Source of the DNA: Mycobacterium sp. 852002-50816_SCH5313054-b | GTDB lineage: Bacteria > Actinomycetota > Actinomycetes > Mycobacteriales > Mycobacteriaceae | Assembly: GCF_001667185.1 (NCBI RefSeq) | Contig: NZ_LZIC01000002.1 | Span: 1-64,000, forward strand | DNA length: 64,000 bases | Direction: 5' to 3' | Shown: positions 35,022 through 43,825 of the stretch, piece after piece | Layout: every line of letters begins with the position of its first letter | How positions within the stretch are numbered: position 1 is the stretch's first letter | Translations under genes and position numbers: made by a program | The notes under the pieces: model-generated | What the model saw: only the letters and a program-made list of their open reading frames with translations | Databases searched by the model: none | What the model was told of the DNA's origin: nothing

Positions 35022-36101
35022 TCATGCGAGGACGGTTTTCGGCATCACGGTGGGTTTGAACCCGTAGCGCGGCCCGCCGAAGCCCGAGGACGTCCCGGCC
35101 ATGGCCATCGGCATCCCCGCCGGCACCGCCGTCATCGGGGTCGCTTCCTCCGGGGTGACGGCCCAGCCCGAGCCGGCCGAGGCGGTGGAACTGGTCGCCG
35201 GGGCGGCCGCGGACCAGCTGGCCGGCACCGACAGGCCACCGACCGTGGACGCCTGGCCCAGACCCGCGAGCACCGGTGCCCCACCGAGGCCGACCGGGCC
35301 GGCCGGCGCCGCCGCGACCGCGACAGCGGGCGCGGTTGTGGTGGCCAGGGCCGTCGCCGGGGCGGCGTTGATGGCGTGGCTCAGCAACACCGAATTCGGG
35401 ATGGTGTTCATGACCCACCAGGCGGTGCTGTTCACCAGCCCGTTGACGGTGTTCGCGACGATCGGGTATCCGAGGATGGGCGTCGCCTGCGCCGGCACCG
35501 CGGCGGCCGGGGAGGCCAGTGCGGCAACGGCATTGGGCAAGCTGGAGATGGCCTGCATCAACCCCGCCTGGGCGGCCGGGTTGGCCGTTGGTACCGGCGG
35601 CGCCAACGGATTCAGGACCCCGGCGACCGCCGAGGAGGCGGCGTAGCCGTACATGGCCGCGGCGTCCTGGGCCCACATCTCCGCGTAATGGGCCTCGGTC
35701 GCCATGATCGCCGGGGTGTTGATGCCCAGGAAGTTGGTCGCGACGAGCGCCGCCAACTGGGCTCGGTTGGCCGCGACCACCGGCGAGGGCACCGTCGCGG
35801 CGAAGGCCGTCTCGAAGGCGGCCGCGGATGCCGTCGCCTGCGACGCCGCGCGCTGGGCGTGCGCGGCCGTGGCGTTGAGCCACGCCACGTACGGCTGGAC
35901 CGCCGCGACCATCGACGCCGACGCCGGGCCCAGCCACTCGCCGGTGAGCTCGCTGATCACCGACTCGTATCCGGCCGCCGTGGAAGCCAATTCGGCGGCC
36001 AGGCTGTTCCAGGCCGCCGCGGCGGCCATCATCGGTGCCGTGCCCGGGCCGGCGTACATGCGTGCGGAGTTGATCTCTGGGGGTAGCGCTCCGAAGTCCA
36101 T
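35022..36101 (-). CDS. PPE family protein (PPE-SVP type)
   Basis: A 359-residue PPE protein starting DFGALPPEINSARMYAGPG. The PPE helical domain (about 1-175) contains the WxG-like GEWLGPASASM turn. The C-terminal region contains GGLSVPASW, the GxxSVPxxW motif of the SVP subgroup, and ends in GFGGPRYGFKPTVM. Secreted by a type VII (ESX) system with its PE partner, which lies 14 bp upstream. The ESX genes are not in the window. Confidence 0.92.
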   Translation of the reverse strand: MDFGALPPEINSARMYAGPGTAPMMAAAAAWNSLAAELASTAAGYESVISELTGEWLGPASASMVAAVQPYVAWLNATAAHAQRAASQATASAAAFETAFAATVPSPVVAANRAQLAALVATNFLGINTPAIMATEAHYAEMWAQDAAAMYGYAASSAVAGVLNPLAPPVPTANPAAQAGLMQAISSLPNAVAALASPAAAVPAQATPILGYPIVANTVNGLVNSTAWWVMNTIPNSVLLSHAINAAPATALATTTAPAVAVAAAPAGPVGLGGAPVLAGLGQASTVGGLSVPASWSAAAPATSSTASAGSGWAVTPEEATPMTAVPAGMPMAMAGTSSGFGGPRYGFKPTVMPKTVLA

Positions 36102-36115
36102 CTGAAGTCCCTTCC

Positions 36116-36925
36116 CTAGACGCCCGTCGGGCGTGCCATCACGGTGGGTTTGACGCCGTACCGCGGCGCGCCGAAGCCGGCGGCCTTCCCGGCCGTGGCC
36201 ACCGCGGGGACGGCGGCCGGAACGGTTGTCGCGGAAGCGCTTTGGGGCGCCGGGGCGGTCCAGCCCGCGGTCGTCACCGCGCTCGGTGTCGGGCCCGCTC
36301 CCGCGGCCCAACTTGGCGGGATCGCCTGGCCCAGGCCCGGCGCCGCCGTGGGAAGCGCGCCTACACCTGTAGGACCCGCCGCCGGCGGCGCGCCCGCCAG
36401 GACTGTTCCGTCCACGGGGGCAGGTGCGACGGCCGCCATTTCGCCGGTCTCGTTGGCGGCGGGAAGGAGACTGCCGCCCGCCATGCCGAGCAGATCCGAC
36501 GAGGCGGAGTCCCAGTTGCCGAAGCCGATGTCGACGATGTTGGCGAGAGCGCTGCCGGGCGGCGGGTCGGCCGCCGCCGCGTTGGCGGCGGCGCCGAAAA
36601 GGCCCGAAACCTGTTGCGAGAACGGCGAAGCGGTCGCCACCGAGTTGAGGGACTCGGTCGACATGTACGAACCGGCGCTGGCCCCGAGGGTGTTCACGAA
36701 CAGCTCGTGGATCGCGGTGGCTTGGTCGTTGACCGACTGATACAGGCTGCCGTAGGCGGCGAAAATCGTTGCCTGCAAAGCCGATACCTCGTCGGCGGCC
36801 GCGGGCACGAGTCCTGTGGTCGAGGCCGCCGCGGCAGCGCTCTCGGCGGACATCGCCGAGCCGAGAGTTTGCAGCTTGCCCGCCGCGTAGGTCAACACTT
36901 CGGGTTGTGTGGTCAGAAAAGACAT
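36116..36925 (-). CDS. PE family protein
   Basis: A 269-residue PE protein: MSFLTTQPEVLTYAAGKLQT, TGLVPAAADEVSALQATIFA, ending the PE domain near residue 100 with the YxxxE-type signal region. The C-terminal extension is Ala/Pro-rich and contains GLGQAIPPSW and GFGAPRYGVKPTVM, a tail shared with the adjacent PPE protein. ATG 36925 is favoured by a GGAGGG SD over an upstream TTG. It heads the PE-PPE operon for ESX export as a heterodimer. Confidence 0.9.
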   Translation of the reverse strand: MSFLTTQPEVLTYAAGKLQTLGSAMSAESAAAAASTTGLVPAAADEVSALQATIFAAYGSLYQSVNDQATAIHELFVNTLGASAGSYMSTESLNSVATASPFSQQVSGLFGAAANAAAADPPPGSALANIVDIGFGNWDSASSDLLGMAGGSLLPAANETGEMAAVAPAPVDGTVLAGAPPAAGPTGVGALPTAAPGLGQAIPPSWAAGAGPTPSAVTTAGWTAPAPQSASATTVPAAVPAVATAGKAAGFGAPRYGVKPTVMARPTGV

Positions 36926-37093
36926 CAATCCCTCCTTAGGTGGATTTGAGACGAATTGGGTCCTCCGTCCTCGCGTGGGACGGGGCCGCTGTCTGGAGCC
37001 GGTGACGCATCATGTCAGGCACCCTCGGGTTTCATGTTCCAACGCATGGCAATCACGCTCAAGGTTTATTCGCTAAGCGGATAGCCTTCAGGC

Positions 37094-37738
37094 ATGCCCG
37101 ATGTCCCGCTGGACGCCCAAGAGCGCGTTGAGCTCTGCTCCTCTTTCGAGGAGCTCGGGCCCGGCGTTCCCACGCTGCTCGACGGCTGGACTGCGCACGA
37201 TCTCGCCGCCCACCTCGTGCAGCGCGAACATGATCTTCTCGGTGGGCCGTGCCTCGTGCTGCCCGGGCCCTTCGCGCGGTTCGCCGAGCGGCGCCGGGCT
37301 CGCTCGGCCGGGCGCTCGGACTTTGCGGGGCTCGTCGCTCAGATCCGGTCCGGCCCGCCCGTCGGGTTCTTCCGGATCCGATGGGTGCGCGACATGGCCA
37401 ACCTCAACGAGTCCTTCGTCCACCACGAGGACCTCCGCCGGTCCAACGGGCTCGACGTTCGGAGCCTGACGCCGGCCATGGACGCCGGGTTGTGGCGGAA
37501 CGTCCGCCGCGCCGGACGGTTTCTGAGCCGTCGGCTGCGCGGGTGCGGGCTCGAGGTCGAGTGGGCCGGGACCTCCGAGCGGGTTTTGGTGCGGCCGGGC
37601 TCCCCGACGGCGCTTCTCAGCGGTCCGCCGGGCGAATTACTCCTCTATCTCTTCGGGCGTCAGGGCGCGGCGAAGGTCGAGGTGAGCGGGCCGGCCGAGG
37701 CCGTCGCGGCGGTGGGTCGGGCGCACTTCGGCATGTGA
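37094..37738 (+). CDS. TIGR03085-type DinB-fold metal-binding protein
   Basis: A 214-residue protein of the mycothiol-dependent isomerase superfamily: GWTAHDLAAHLVQREHDLLG with a metal His, and NESFVHHEDLRRSNGLDVRS providing the HHxD ligands. This matches the actinobacterial TIGR03085 family, whose function is unknown. Monocistronic; a kinase gene follows after 51 bp. Confidence 0.8.
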   Translation: MPDVPLDAQERVELCSSFEELGPGVPTLLDGWTAHDLAAHLVQREHDLLGGPCLVLPGPFARFAERRRARSAGRSDFAGLVAQIRSGPPVGFFRIRWVRDMANLNESFVHHEDLRRSNGLDVRSLTPAMDAGLWRNVRRAGRFLSRRLRGCGLEVEWAGTSERVLVRPGSPTALLSGPPGELLLYLFGRQGAAKVEVSGPAEAVAAVGRAHFGM

Positions 37739-37789
37739 GCCTGTCGCTCTGGCGTTATCTGGGCGCCCGATCTGGGAACCCTCGTCGAT

Positions 37790-39241
37790 GTGTTTTCGAC
37801 CTACCGCCGCCCGCGCCTGGGCACCCGGTTCGGGCCCTACGAGCTGCGATCGCTGATCGGCTCGGGCGGAATGGGCGAGGTGTACCGGGCCTACGACACG
37901 CGCAAGGGCCGGATGGTCGCGCTCAAGCTGTTGCGCCCCGAGCTGGCGGCCGACGCGGGTTTCCAGCAGCGCTTCCGGCGAGAGTCCCAGCTGGCGGCGC
38001 GGCTGCAGGAACCGCACGTCATCCCGGTGCACGACTTCGGCGAAATCGATGGAGTGCTCTTCATCGACATGCGCCTGGTCGACGGGCGCAGCCTGAAGGA
38101 CCTGCTACGCGAGCGCGGCGCACTAGCGCCCGCGCAGGCGGTGGCGATAACGGCGCAGGTGGCGGGCGCGCTGGACGCCGCCCACGCGGACGGGTTGGTG
38201 CACCGCGACGTCAAGCCGGAGAACGTGCTGCTCACACCCGACGACTTCGCGTACCTGGTCGACTTCGGCCTCGCGCGGGCGCATGGCGATCCCAGCGTGA
38301 CGGCGGCCGGGCCGTTGATCGGGTCGTGCGCCTATATGGCGCCCGAACGATTCAACGGTGCCTGGGTGGGCCCGCAGACCGACGTCTACTCGCTGACGTG
38401 CGTGCTCTACGAGTGCCTCACCGGTCAGGCGCCGTTCGAGGGCATGGAAATCCCGCAACTGATCAACGCGCACCTGTCCTCGCCCCCGCCCCGGCCGAGC
38501 ATCATGCGCCGGGGCATCGATAAGGCGTTCGACGACGTCATCGCCCGAGGGATGGCCAAGGACCCCGCCGCGCGGTTCGCGTCCGCGGGGGAGCTGGCCC
38601 GGGCGGCTTTCGGTATGACGCCGTCGGCCCCGCCACCGCCGTCGAGCACCCGGCCGTTCTCTACGGCTTACCCCAATCCGGACGACACCGGGTACAGCCC
38701 ATATCCGCCGCCCGCGCCGGCGCCCCGGCGGCCTGCCGATCCGGTCCTGGGCCGGGCTCCGATCGTTGTGGCCGGGGCGGCGGCGATCCTGTTGGTGGTC
38801 GCGGCGGTCATCGCGACGGCGGTGATTTTCTTCGGCAACCACGGCGGTTCGCCGCCCGAGGCCGCATCGGCGGCGCCCCCGGCACCCTCGACGAAGACGC
38901 CGTCGCTGTCACAGCCCGTTCAGGGCGCCGACGGCCTGGGCTTCGTCGGGCATACCGCGCGCTGCGACCCGGGCAACCCACCCGCGGCGGTGCTGCGCAC
39001 CGCCCAGTCGCTCGCGGTGGTGTGCCAAAGCGCGCCGGGCAGCTTCTACTACCGCGGCGAGCGCATCCGAGATGGCGCCCACATCGAGCTGACCGACGCG
39101 GTGCGGTCGTCGGGCGGATTCGACGTGACCAATCCGGACAACGGGGTGCGCTATGAGGTGCGCCCGGAGCGGTTGCGGATCATCAGCAACGGTCACGTCG
39201 ACTCGTCGGAGCCGGTGCTGGAGTACGCGTCCGCCGGGTAA
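37790..39241 (+). CDS. Membrane Ser/Thr protein kinase with extracellular domain
   Basis: A 483-residue PASTA-less eukaryotic-like kinase. Kinase domain 16-280: glycine loop GSGGMGEVYRAYD, ATP-binding Lys46, catalytic HRDVKPEN (Asp140), DFGLA and the APERF activation-segment end. A Pro-rich linker leads to one membrane helix (about 325-348, VVAGAAAILLVVAAVIATAV). The outside domain (about 115 residues) has two Cys (HTARCDPG, AVVCQSAPG) and is probably a sensor. GTG start at 37790. Confidence 0.9.
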   Translation: MFSTYRRPRLGTRFGPYELRSLIGSGGMGEVYRAYDTRKGRMVALKLLRPELAADAGFQQRFRRESQLAARLQEPHVIPVHDFGEIDGVLFIDMRLVDGRSLKDLLRERGALAPAQAVAITAQVAGALDAAHADGLVHRDVKPENVLLTPDDFAYLVDFGLARAHGDPSVTAAGPLIGSCAYMAPERFNGAWVGPQTDVYSLTCVLYECLTGQAPFEGMEIPQLINAHLSSPPPRPSIMRRGIDKAFDDVIARGMAKDPAARFASAGELARAAFGMTPSAPPPPSSTRPFSTAYPNPDDTGYSPYPPPAPAPRRPADPVLGRAPIVVAGAAAILLVVAAVIATAVIFFGNHGGSPPEAASAAPPAPSTKTPSLSQPVQGADGLGFVGHTARCDPGNPPAAVLRTAQSLAVVCQSAPGSFYYRGERIRDGAHIELTDAVRSSGGFDVTNPDNGVRYEVRPERLRIISNGHVDSSEPVLEYASAG

Positions 39242-39283
39242 GTCACAGTGGCCACACTGGTCGCTGGCGGAGGAGGCACCCTT

Positions 39284-39357
39284 TGTGCCCGCCTCATAGC
39301 GACAACTTCGGACGAGGAACGACGGGCGTCTTCAGTTGTCGCTGTGAGGCGGACACA
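39284..39357. repeat. Inverted repeat, 24-bp arms (dispersed element)
   Basis: The left arm at 39284-39307 and the right arm at 39334-39357 are reverse complements at 22 of 24 positions (core GCGACAACT / AGTTGTCGC), separated by 26 bp. The right arm plus the next six bases recurs at 6905-6932. It lies 43 bp after the kinase stop, so it could serve as a transcription terminator hairpin or be a small mobile or dispersed element. Confidence 0.6.
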
Positions 39358-39460
39358 TTGTCATACCCCTGACTTCTTGTGACGCATGGGATTTGAAGTC
39401 GGACAATGGGTGCCACTAGCCGTAGGTCTTGGCTGGCTCACGCTTGCACTTTGGCGCTGC

Positions 39461-39479
39461 TGGCGCCATAATGGCGCCA
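39461..39479. promoter_or_regulatory. Palindromic boxes at antitoxin start
   Basis: Two copies of the perfect palindrome TGGCGCCA occur at 39461-39468 and 39472-39479, the second touching the antitoxin ATG; a partial TTGGCGCT lies at 39451. This arrangement fits autorepression by the VapB-VapC complex. Confidence 0.5.
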
Positions 39480-39709
39480 TGCCTAGCGTCCAGATCAAAG
39501 ACGTTCCGGAGGACACCCACCGAGTTCTGCGCGAGAGGGCTGCCCGTGCGCATCAGTCCCTGCAGGAATACCTTCGATGCCGTCTGATCGCTGAGGCGAA
39601 TCAGCCCACTCTGGATGAGGTTTTGGGCCGCGTCGCCAGTCGCCGTGGTGGCCGGGTTTCTTTAAAGGACGCCGTTGAGCACGTTCGGGCCGAACGTGAT
39701 CGTCGTTGA
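39479..39709 (+). CDS. vapB: VapB/FitA-type antitoxin
   Basis: A 76-residue ribbon-helix-helix antitoxin: SVQIKDVPEDTHRVLRERAA, RAHQSLQEYLRCRLIAEA, matching FitA-like/Arc-type antitoxins. ATG 39479 is chosen over 39386 because the RHH strand begins right after it and the operator boxes precede it. The acidic/basic C-terminus (SLKDAVEHVRAERDR) should wrap the toxin. The toxin gene overlaps it. Confidence 0.83.
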   Translation: MPSVQIKDVPEDTHRVLRERAARAHQSLQEYLRCRLIAEANQPTLDEVLGRVASRRGGRVSLKDAVEHVRAERDRR

Positions 39710-40094
39710 TGCAAGCGTTCTGGCAGTAGCCCTGGGCGATGACGGACCAGATGGCCAGCTGGCGAGGCAGCGCTTAGCGGACGAGACTTTGGTCGCGCCC
39801 GAACTTGTCGACATTGAGGTTCTATCCGTGTGGCGCCGCCACGTCGCGGCAAAGTTGATGCCTGCTCGGAGGGCGGCGAGCGCGGTGGCGGATTTGGGGG
39901 ATCTGCCATTGCGCCGCTCCCCGCACCAGCCATTGCTGCAGCGCATCTGGGATCTGCGGCATGCCATTACGCCCTACGATGCCGCGTATATCGCGCTGGC
40001 CGAAGCCCTGGATGTCGCGCTGGTCACCGCCGACGCACGACTTTCACGTGCCTCCGGCCTGCGTTGCGTGGTGGAGGTTGTCGGTAAAAGCTAG
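39696..40094 (+). CDS. vapC: VapC PIN-domain toxin
   Basis: A PIN-domain ribonuclease of about 132 residues: VIVVDASVLAVALGDDG with the first catalytic Asp, PELVDIEVLSVWRRH with the Glu, and TPYDAAYIALAEALDVALVT followed by ADARL with the C-terminal acids. It should cleave RNA, commonly tRNA, when VapB is degraded. GTG 39696 (reading VIVVDAS) is preferred; a TTG at 39675 is alternative. Overlaps the antitoxin by 14 bp. Confidence 0.85.
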   Translation: MIVVDASVLAVALGDDGPDGQLARQRLADETLVAPELVDIEVLSVWRRHVAAKLMPARRAASAVADLGDLPLRRSPHQPLLQRIWDLRHAITPYDAAYIALAEALDVALVTADARLSRASGLRCVVEVVGKS

Positions 40095-41467
40095 CCCGCG
40101 CCGAACAGCACGTCGGGATTGAGGATGCCCGTCGGGTCGAAGCTCTGCTTGATGCGGCGCATGAGGTCGACCTTGACCGGGTCTTCGAGCTCGAGGAAGT
40201 ACGGGGTCTTGGCGCGGCCGAGGCCATGCTCGCCGGAAATCGCGCCGCCCAATTCCATTGCGAGCGCGAAGATGTCGGTCATCAGCTTCTTCTTTTTCGC
40301 CGGATCCTTGCAGATGATGGCCAGGTGCACGTTGCCGTCGCCGGCATGCCCGCAGCCCGCCGCGGCGCCGCCCGCCTCGGCCGCCAGGCCCCGCGCGCCG
40401 GCCAGGAATTTCGGCATCGCCGAGCGCGGCACCACGGTGTCGATGATGTCGTCGGCGCCGATCGCCTTCGCCGTCCAGAACGCCTTCTCGCGCGCCTCGA
40501 TCAGCTTGCGCGCCGAAACCCCTTCCAGCACATAGGCGTCGACGGCGCCCAGCTCCACCACCAGCTCACCGGCCCGCTCGACATCCTCGCCTAGCCGGTC
40601 GGCGGCGCGGTTCTCAAGGGCCACAACGAGATACGCCTGGCAGCTGTCCCGGACGTCGTCGGGAACGCCGAGCTCCAGGTTTTGGGTGTGCACGAGGGCG
40701 GCCATCGTCATGTTGTCGATGTATTCCAGGATGTAGGGCGCGAGCCCGCTGGCCAGCACCTTCGGCACCGCCTCCATCACCTGCTCGAAGTCGGCGAACG
40801 GGGCGAGCACGGTGGCCGCGTGCTCGAGGCGCGGGTACAGCTTGACGATCACCTCGGTGACCAGGGCCAGGGTGCCCTCGGACCCGACGATGAGTTGGGT
40901 CAGGTCGTAGCCGGTGGACACCTTGGCGATCTTGCCGCCGGTGCGGATGATCTCGCCGGTCGGCAGCACCGCCTGCAGCCCGAGCACGTTGTGGCGGGCG
41001 ATGCCGTACTTGACCGCGCGCATCCCGCCGGCGTTGGTGCCGACGTTGCCGCCGACGCTGGACGACAGCTCGCCCGGCTGGACCATGTAGTTCAGCCCGG
41101 CGTCGACGGTCGCGGCGTCCAGCTCGGTCAGCGTCACCCCGGGTTGGACGACGGCGACCTGGTTGGTGGTGTCGACCTCGACGATCGCGTTCATCCGCTC
41201 GAAGGAGATCACCAGCCCGTCCGCGCGCGGGATCGCCGCGCCCGACAGGCCGCTGCCGGAGCCGCGTGCCGTCACCGGCACCCTGTGTTCGGAGGCGGCC
41301 TGCAGCAGCTGCGAAACCTCTTCCGCGGTGGCCGGTTTGGCGACGTACGCTGGCCGTTGCGGCGCCGTGGTCAACACCTCGTCGTGCCAATAGTCCTCGG
41401 GGATCGCGTCGCCCGTCAGCAGGTTGTGCTCGCCGACGATGTCGGCGAACCGCTCCGAGGCCGTCAC
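40091..41467 (-). CDS. FAD-linked oxidase, glycolate/lactate dehydrogenase (GlcD)-like
   Basis: A 458-residue flavoenzyme of the VAO/PCMH fold: PATAEEVSQLLQAASEHRVP, the FAD pyrophosphate loop RGSGSGLSGAAIPRADG, ELSSSVGGNVGTNAGGMRAV, and the C-terminal GHAGDGNVHLAI and SGEHGLGRAKTPYF motifs. It oxidises a 2-hydroxyacid (glycolate, D-lactate or 2-hydroxyglutarate). Its ATG overlaps the stop of the PhyH gene, so both are one operon. Confidence 0.87.
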   Translation of the reverse strand: MTASERFADIVGEHNLLTGDAIPEDYWHDEVLTTAPQRPAYVAKPATAEEVSQLLQAASEHRVPVTARGSGSGLSGAAIPRADGLVISFERMNAIVEVDTTNQVAVVQPGVTLTELDAATVDAGLNYMVQPGELSSSVGGNVGTNAGGMRAVKYGIARHNVLGLQAVLPTGEIIRTGGKIAKVSTGYDLTQLIVGSEGTLALVTEVIVKLYPRLEHAATVLAPFADFEQVMEAVPKVLASGLAPYILEYIDNMTMAALVHTQNLELGVPDDVRDSCQAYLVVALENRAADRLGEDVERAGELVVELGAVDAYVLEGVSARKLIEAREKAFWTAKAIGADDIIDTVVPRSAMPKFLAGARGLAAEAGGAAAGCGHAGDGNVHLAIICKDPAKKKKLMTDIFALAMELGGAISGEHGLGRAKTPYFLELEDPVKVDLMRRIKQSFDPTGILNPDVLFGAG

Positions 41468-42318
41468 GGCTGCCCCAACAAGCGCACTGGGTGCAGGCCG
41501 TCGACCGCGCCGACGAACGGCGGGTGGATGCTGTAGCCGATCATGCGCTGAATGTCATCGGACACTGTGCGGGCGACGTCGCGCGGGATCGACAGGGTGA
41601 ACGCCTCCATCGGTCGCAGCCACGGTTGGCAGTATTGGGCCGTGACGGCGAGCCGCGCGCGGTCGGTCGTGTTGGCGCCGCCGCCATGCCACAGGGTTCC
41701 GACGAAAAAGACGCACGAGCCGGCGGGCATGACGACCGGCAGCGCGGGATCATCCGGCCCCGGCGGCCGCGCGCCCCAGCGATGACTGCCGGGGAGCACC
41801 ACCGTGGCGCCGTTGTCGGCGGCGAAGTCGTCGATCGCCCAGATCGTCGCGGCGGCCAAGGGAGCCCGCGGCCGCGGAATCGGGTAGAACCCGTCGTCGT
41901 GGTGGGGCAGCTGCGGCGATTCGCCAGGTTGAATGTTGATGGCCTGCAACGCCGAAAGCAGGTAATTGGGCATCAGCAGCCGATCGAGCACCGCCAGCAC
42001 CCGCGGATGATCGACGAGGCGGTCGCACACGCGCGTGCGACTCAGCACGCTGTAGATGCGCTGGGTGCGCCGGCCCTCGAAGGAGTTACGCCCGGTGTGG
42101 GCGAGCCACGGGCTCACGGTGTCGCGGATCTGCTGGCACTCGTCCGCGCCGAGCAGGTTCTCCCAGATGACGTAACCCTCGCGGTCGAGGGCCGCCATAT
42201 CGGCGTCGACGATCGCGGGGTCAACCGACGCGCCGCCGCTCGGTGTCCATTTATGCCGGCCGGCCAAATCGGTTTTGAGGTCGTCCAGCGTCGTGACGGG
42301 CTCGTCATCGATGCTCAT
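41464..42318 (-). CDS. Phytanoyl-CoA dioxygenase (PhyH) family protein
   Basis: A 284-residue Fe(II)/2-oxoglutarate oxygenase: REGYVIWENLLGADECQQIR, iron ligands HxD in LPHHDDGFYPI and distal His in GTLWHGGGANTTDRARLAVT with the 2OG-binding Arg. Members hydroxylate fatty acyl or small substrates. Operon with the GlcD-like oxidase suggests a hydroxylate-then-oxidise sequence producing and consuming a 2-hydroxyacid; this is inference. Confidence 0.85.
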   Translation of the reverse strand: MSIDDEPVTTLDDLKTDLAGRHKWTPSGGASVDPAIVDADMAALDREGYVIWENLLGADECQQIRDTVSPWLAHTGRNSFEGRRTQRIYSVLSRTRVCDRLVDHPRVLAVLDRLLMPNYLLSALQAINIQPGESPQLPHHDDGFYPIPRPRAPLAAATIWAIDDFAADNGATVVLPGSHRWGARPPGPDDPALPVVMPAGSCVFFVGTLWHGGGANTTDRARLAVTAQYCQPWLRPMEAFTLSIPRDVARTVSDDIQRMIGYSIHPPFVGAVDGLHPVRLLGQP

Positions 42319-42406
42319 GCGTCAATGATGACTGATGGTCAAGATGACAGGGCCCCGACGGCGGGAGTTCGCGTCGAAGTAACGGGTGGTAACTCCGTCG
42401 TGCGGG

Positions 42407-43825
42407 ATGCTGAAGGCTGTGAGCATCGCGACCGAGCAGCGCGAGGGGCAGGCGATTCACCTGTCGTTTTCGGGCCGCTTCGGGTTTGGGATCGACCAGT
42501 GGGCCTACCTGCCGTTCGAGGTGCCGTTGGGCGTGCAGCGGATCAGGGTTGCCACGTCGCATGACCGCTTCGCGGTGGGCGGACCGATCCGAAACGTGTT
42601 GGATCTGGGCATGTTTGGGCCGGCGGGCCACGACCTGGGCAATGCGGCGGGATTCCGCGGCTGGTCGGGCGGGGCGCGCGACGGCTTTGTGATCTCGGCC
42701 GGCCACGCCACTCCGGGTTACCTGGCGGGGCGTATCGAGCCGGGCCTGTGGGCGGTCGCCCTCGGCCCCGTGGTGCTGTGCCCCTGGGGAATGGCCTGGG
42801 AGGCGCGCGTCACCCTGGAACGGGGGCAGCCCGGTCCCGAAAGCGGACCCGCGATCGCACATCCGCGCCCGGCGGTGCGCGGCGCGGGCTGGTACCGCGG
42901 CGATCTTCACCTGCACACCGTGCACTCCGATGGCCAGCGCCATCCGGGCGAGCTGGTGGCGGCCGCGCACGACAGCGGGCTGGACTTCATCGTCTCCACC
43001 GACCACAACACCAACTCCGCCAATCGGGTGTGGCCGGCCTGCCGCACCGGCGGGTTGTTGGTGATCCCCGGCGAGGAGGTCACCACCAGGCACGGGCACT
43101 GGTTGGCCGTCGGCCTGCCTCCGGGTGGCTGGGTCGACTGGCGATACGCCCCGCGCGACGGGGTGTTCCCGCGCTGCGCCGGTGAGGTTCGTTCGGCCGG
43201 CGGCCTGGTGATCGCCGCGCATCCCGCCGCGCCGGTGCCGGGGTCGTTGTGGGAGTTCGGTTTTGAGCATGTCGACGGGCTCGAGGTGTGGAACGGCCGG
43301 TGGAACCTCGACGACGAAGTGTCGCTGCGCATGTGGCACCGGCTGCTGTGTGAGGGCCGGCGCGTCGCGGCGGTCGGCGGCAGCGATTCCCATGCCCGTC
43401 GGCAGCCGGTCGGCTCGCCGCAGACGGTCGTGTACGCGCGGGAGCTGTCGACACCGGCTTTGGTCGACGGGTTGCGCCGCGGCCGTTCGTACATCGCCCG
43501 ATCACGCGGTGTCACAGTCGAACTCACCGCGTCCTGCGCGGGCCGGGGCGCCGGTCCCGGCGAGACGCTGCGGGTGCCGCCCGAAACGCCGGTTACCGTC
43601 ACCGCGATGATCACCGGGGCCGCCGGGACGACCGCCGCCCTCGTCACCGCGGAGGGTTGCGTCGGCCGGGCGACCGTGCGCGGGCCGGCGCGGACGATGC
43701 TGCGCTGGGAAGTCGACGCCGCGTCCGCGCGCTTCGCGCGGCTGGAGATACGGGACGCGCCGCGGCGTCCGCTCGGCGCGATGGTCGCGCTGACGAATCC
43801 CGTGTGGCTTACCGGACAGCGATGA
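42407..43825 (+). CDS. CehA/McbA-type PHP metallohydrolase
   Basis: About 472 residues. The PHP core carries the metal motif YRGDLHLHTVHSDGQRHPGE, TDHNTNSANR, IPGEEVTTRHGH, IAAHPAAP and GGSDSHARRQPVG. This is the PHP-associated CehA/McbA family, which hydrolyses esters, carbamates or phosphoesters. N-terminal (about 150 residues) and C-terminal beta domains flank it. Start is uncertain: ATG 42407 or GTG 42419. Confidence 0.8.
   Translation: MLKAVSIATEQREGQAIHLSFSGRFGFGIDQWAYLPFEVPLGVQRIRVATSHDRFAVGGPIRNVLDLGMFGPAGHDLGNAAGFRGWSGGARDGFVISAGHATPGYLAGRIEPGLWAVALGPVVLCPWGMAWEARVTLERGQPGPESGPAIAHPRPAVRGAGWYRGDLHLHTVHSDGQRHPGELVAAAHDSGLDFIVSTDHNTNSANRVWPACRTGGLLVIPGEEVTTRHGHWLAVGLPPGGWVDWRYAPRDGVFPRCAGEVRSAGGLVIAAHPAAPVPGSLWEFGFEHVDGLEVWNGRWNLDDEVSLRMWHRLLCEGRRVAAVGGSDSHARRQPVGSPQTVVYARELSTPALVDGLRRGRSYIARSRGVTVELTASCAGRGAGPGETLRVPPETPVTVTAMITGAAGTTAALVTAEGCVGRATVRGPARTMLRWEVDAASARFARLEIRDAPRRPLGAMVALTNPVWLTGQR

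Noticed and set aside
37249..38523. A 424-codon plus-strand frame over the TIGR03085 and kinase genes.
   Set aside because: Arg/Gly-rich shadow frame; both underlying genes have clear family motifs in another frame.
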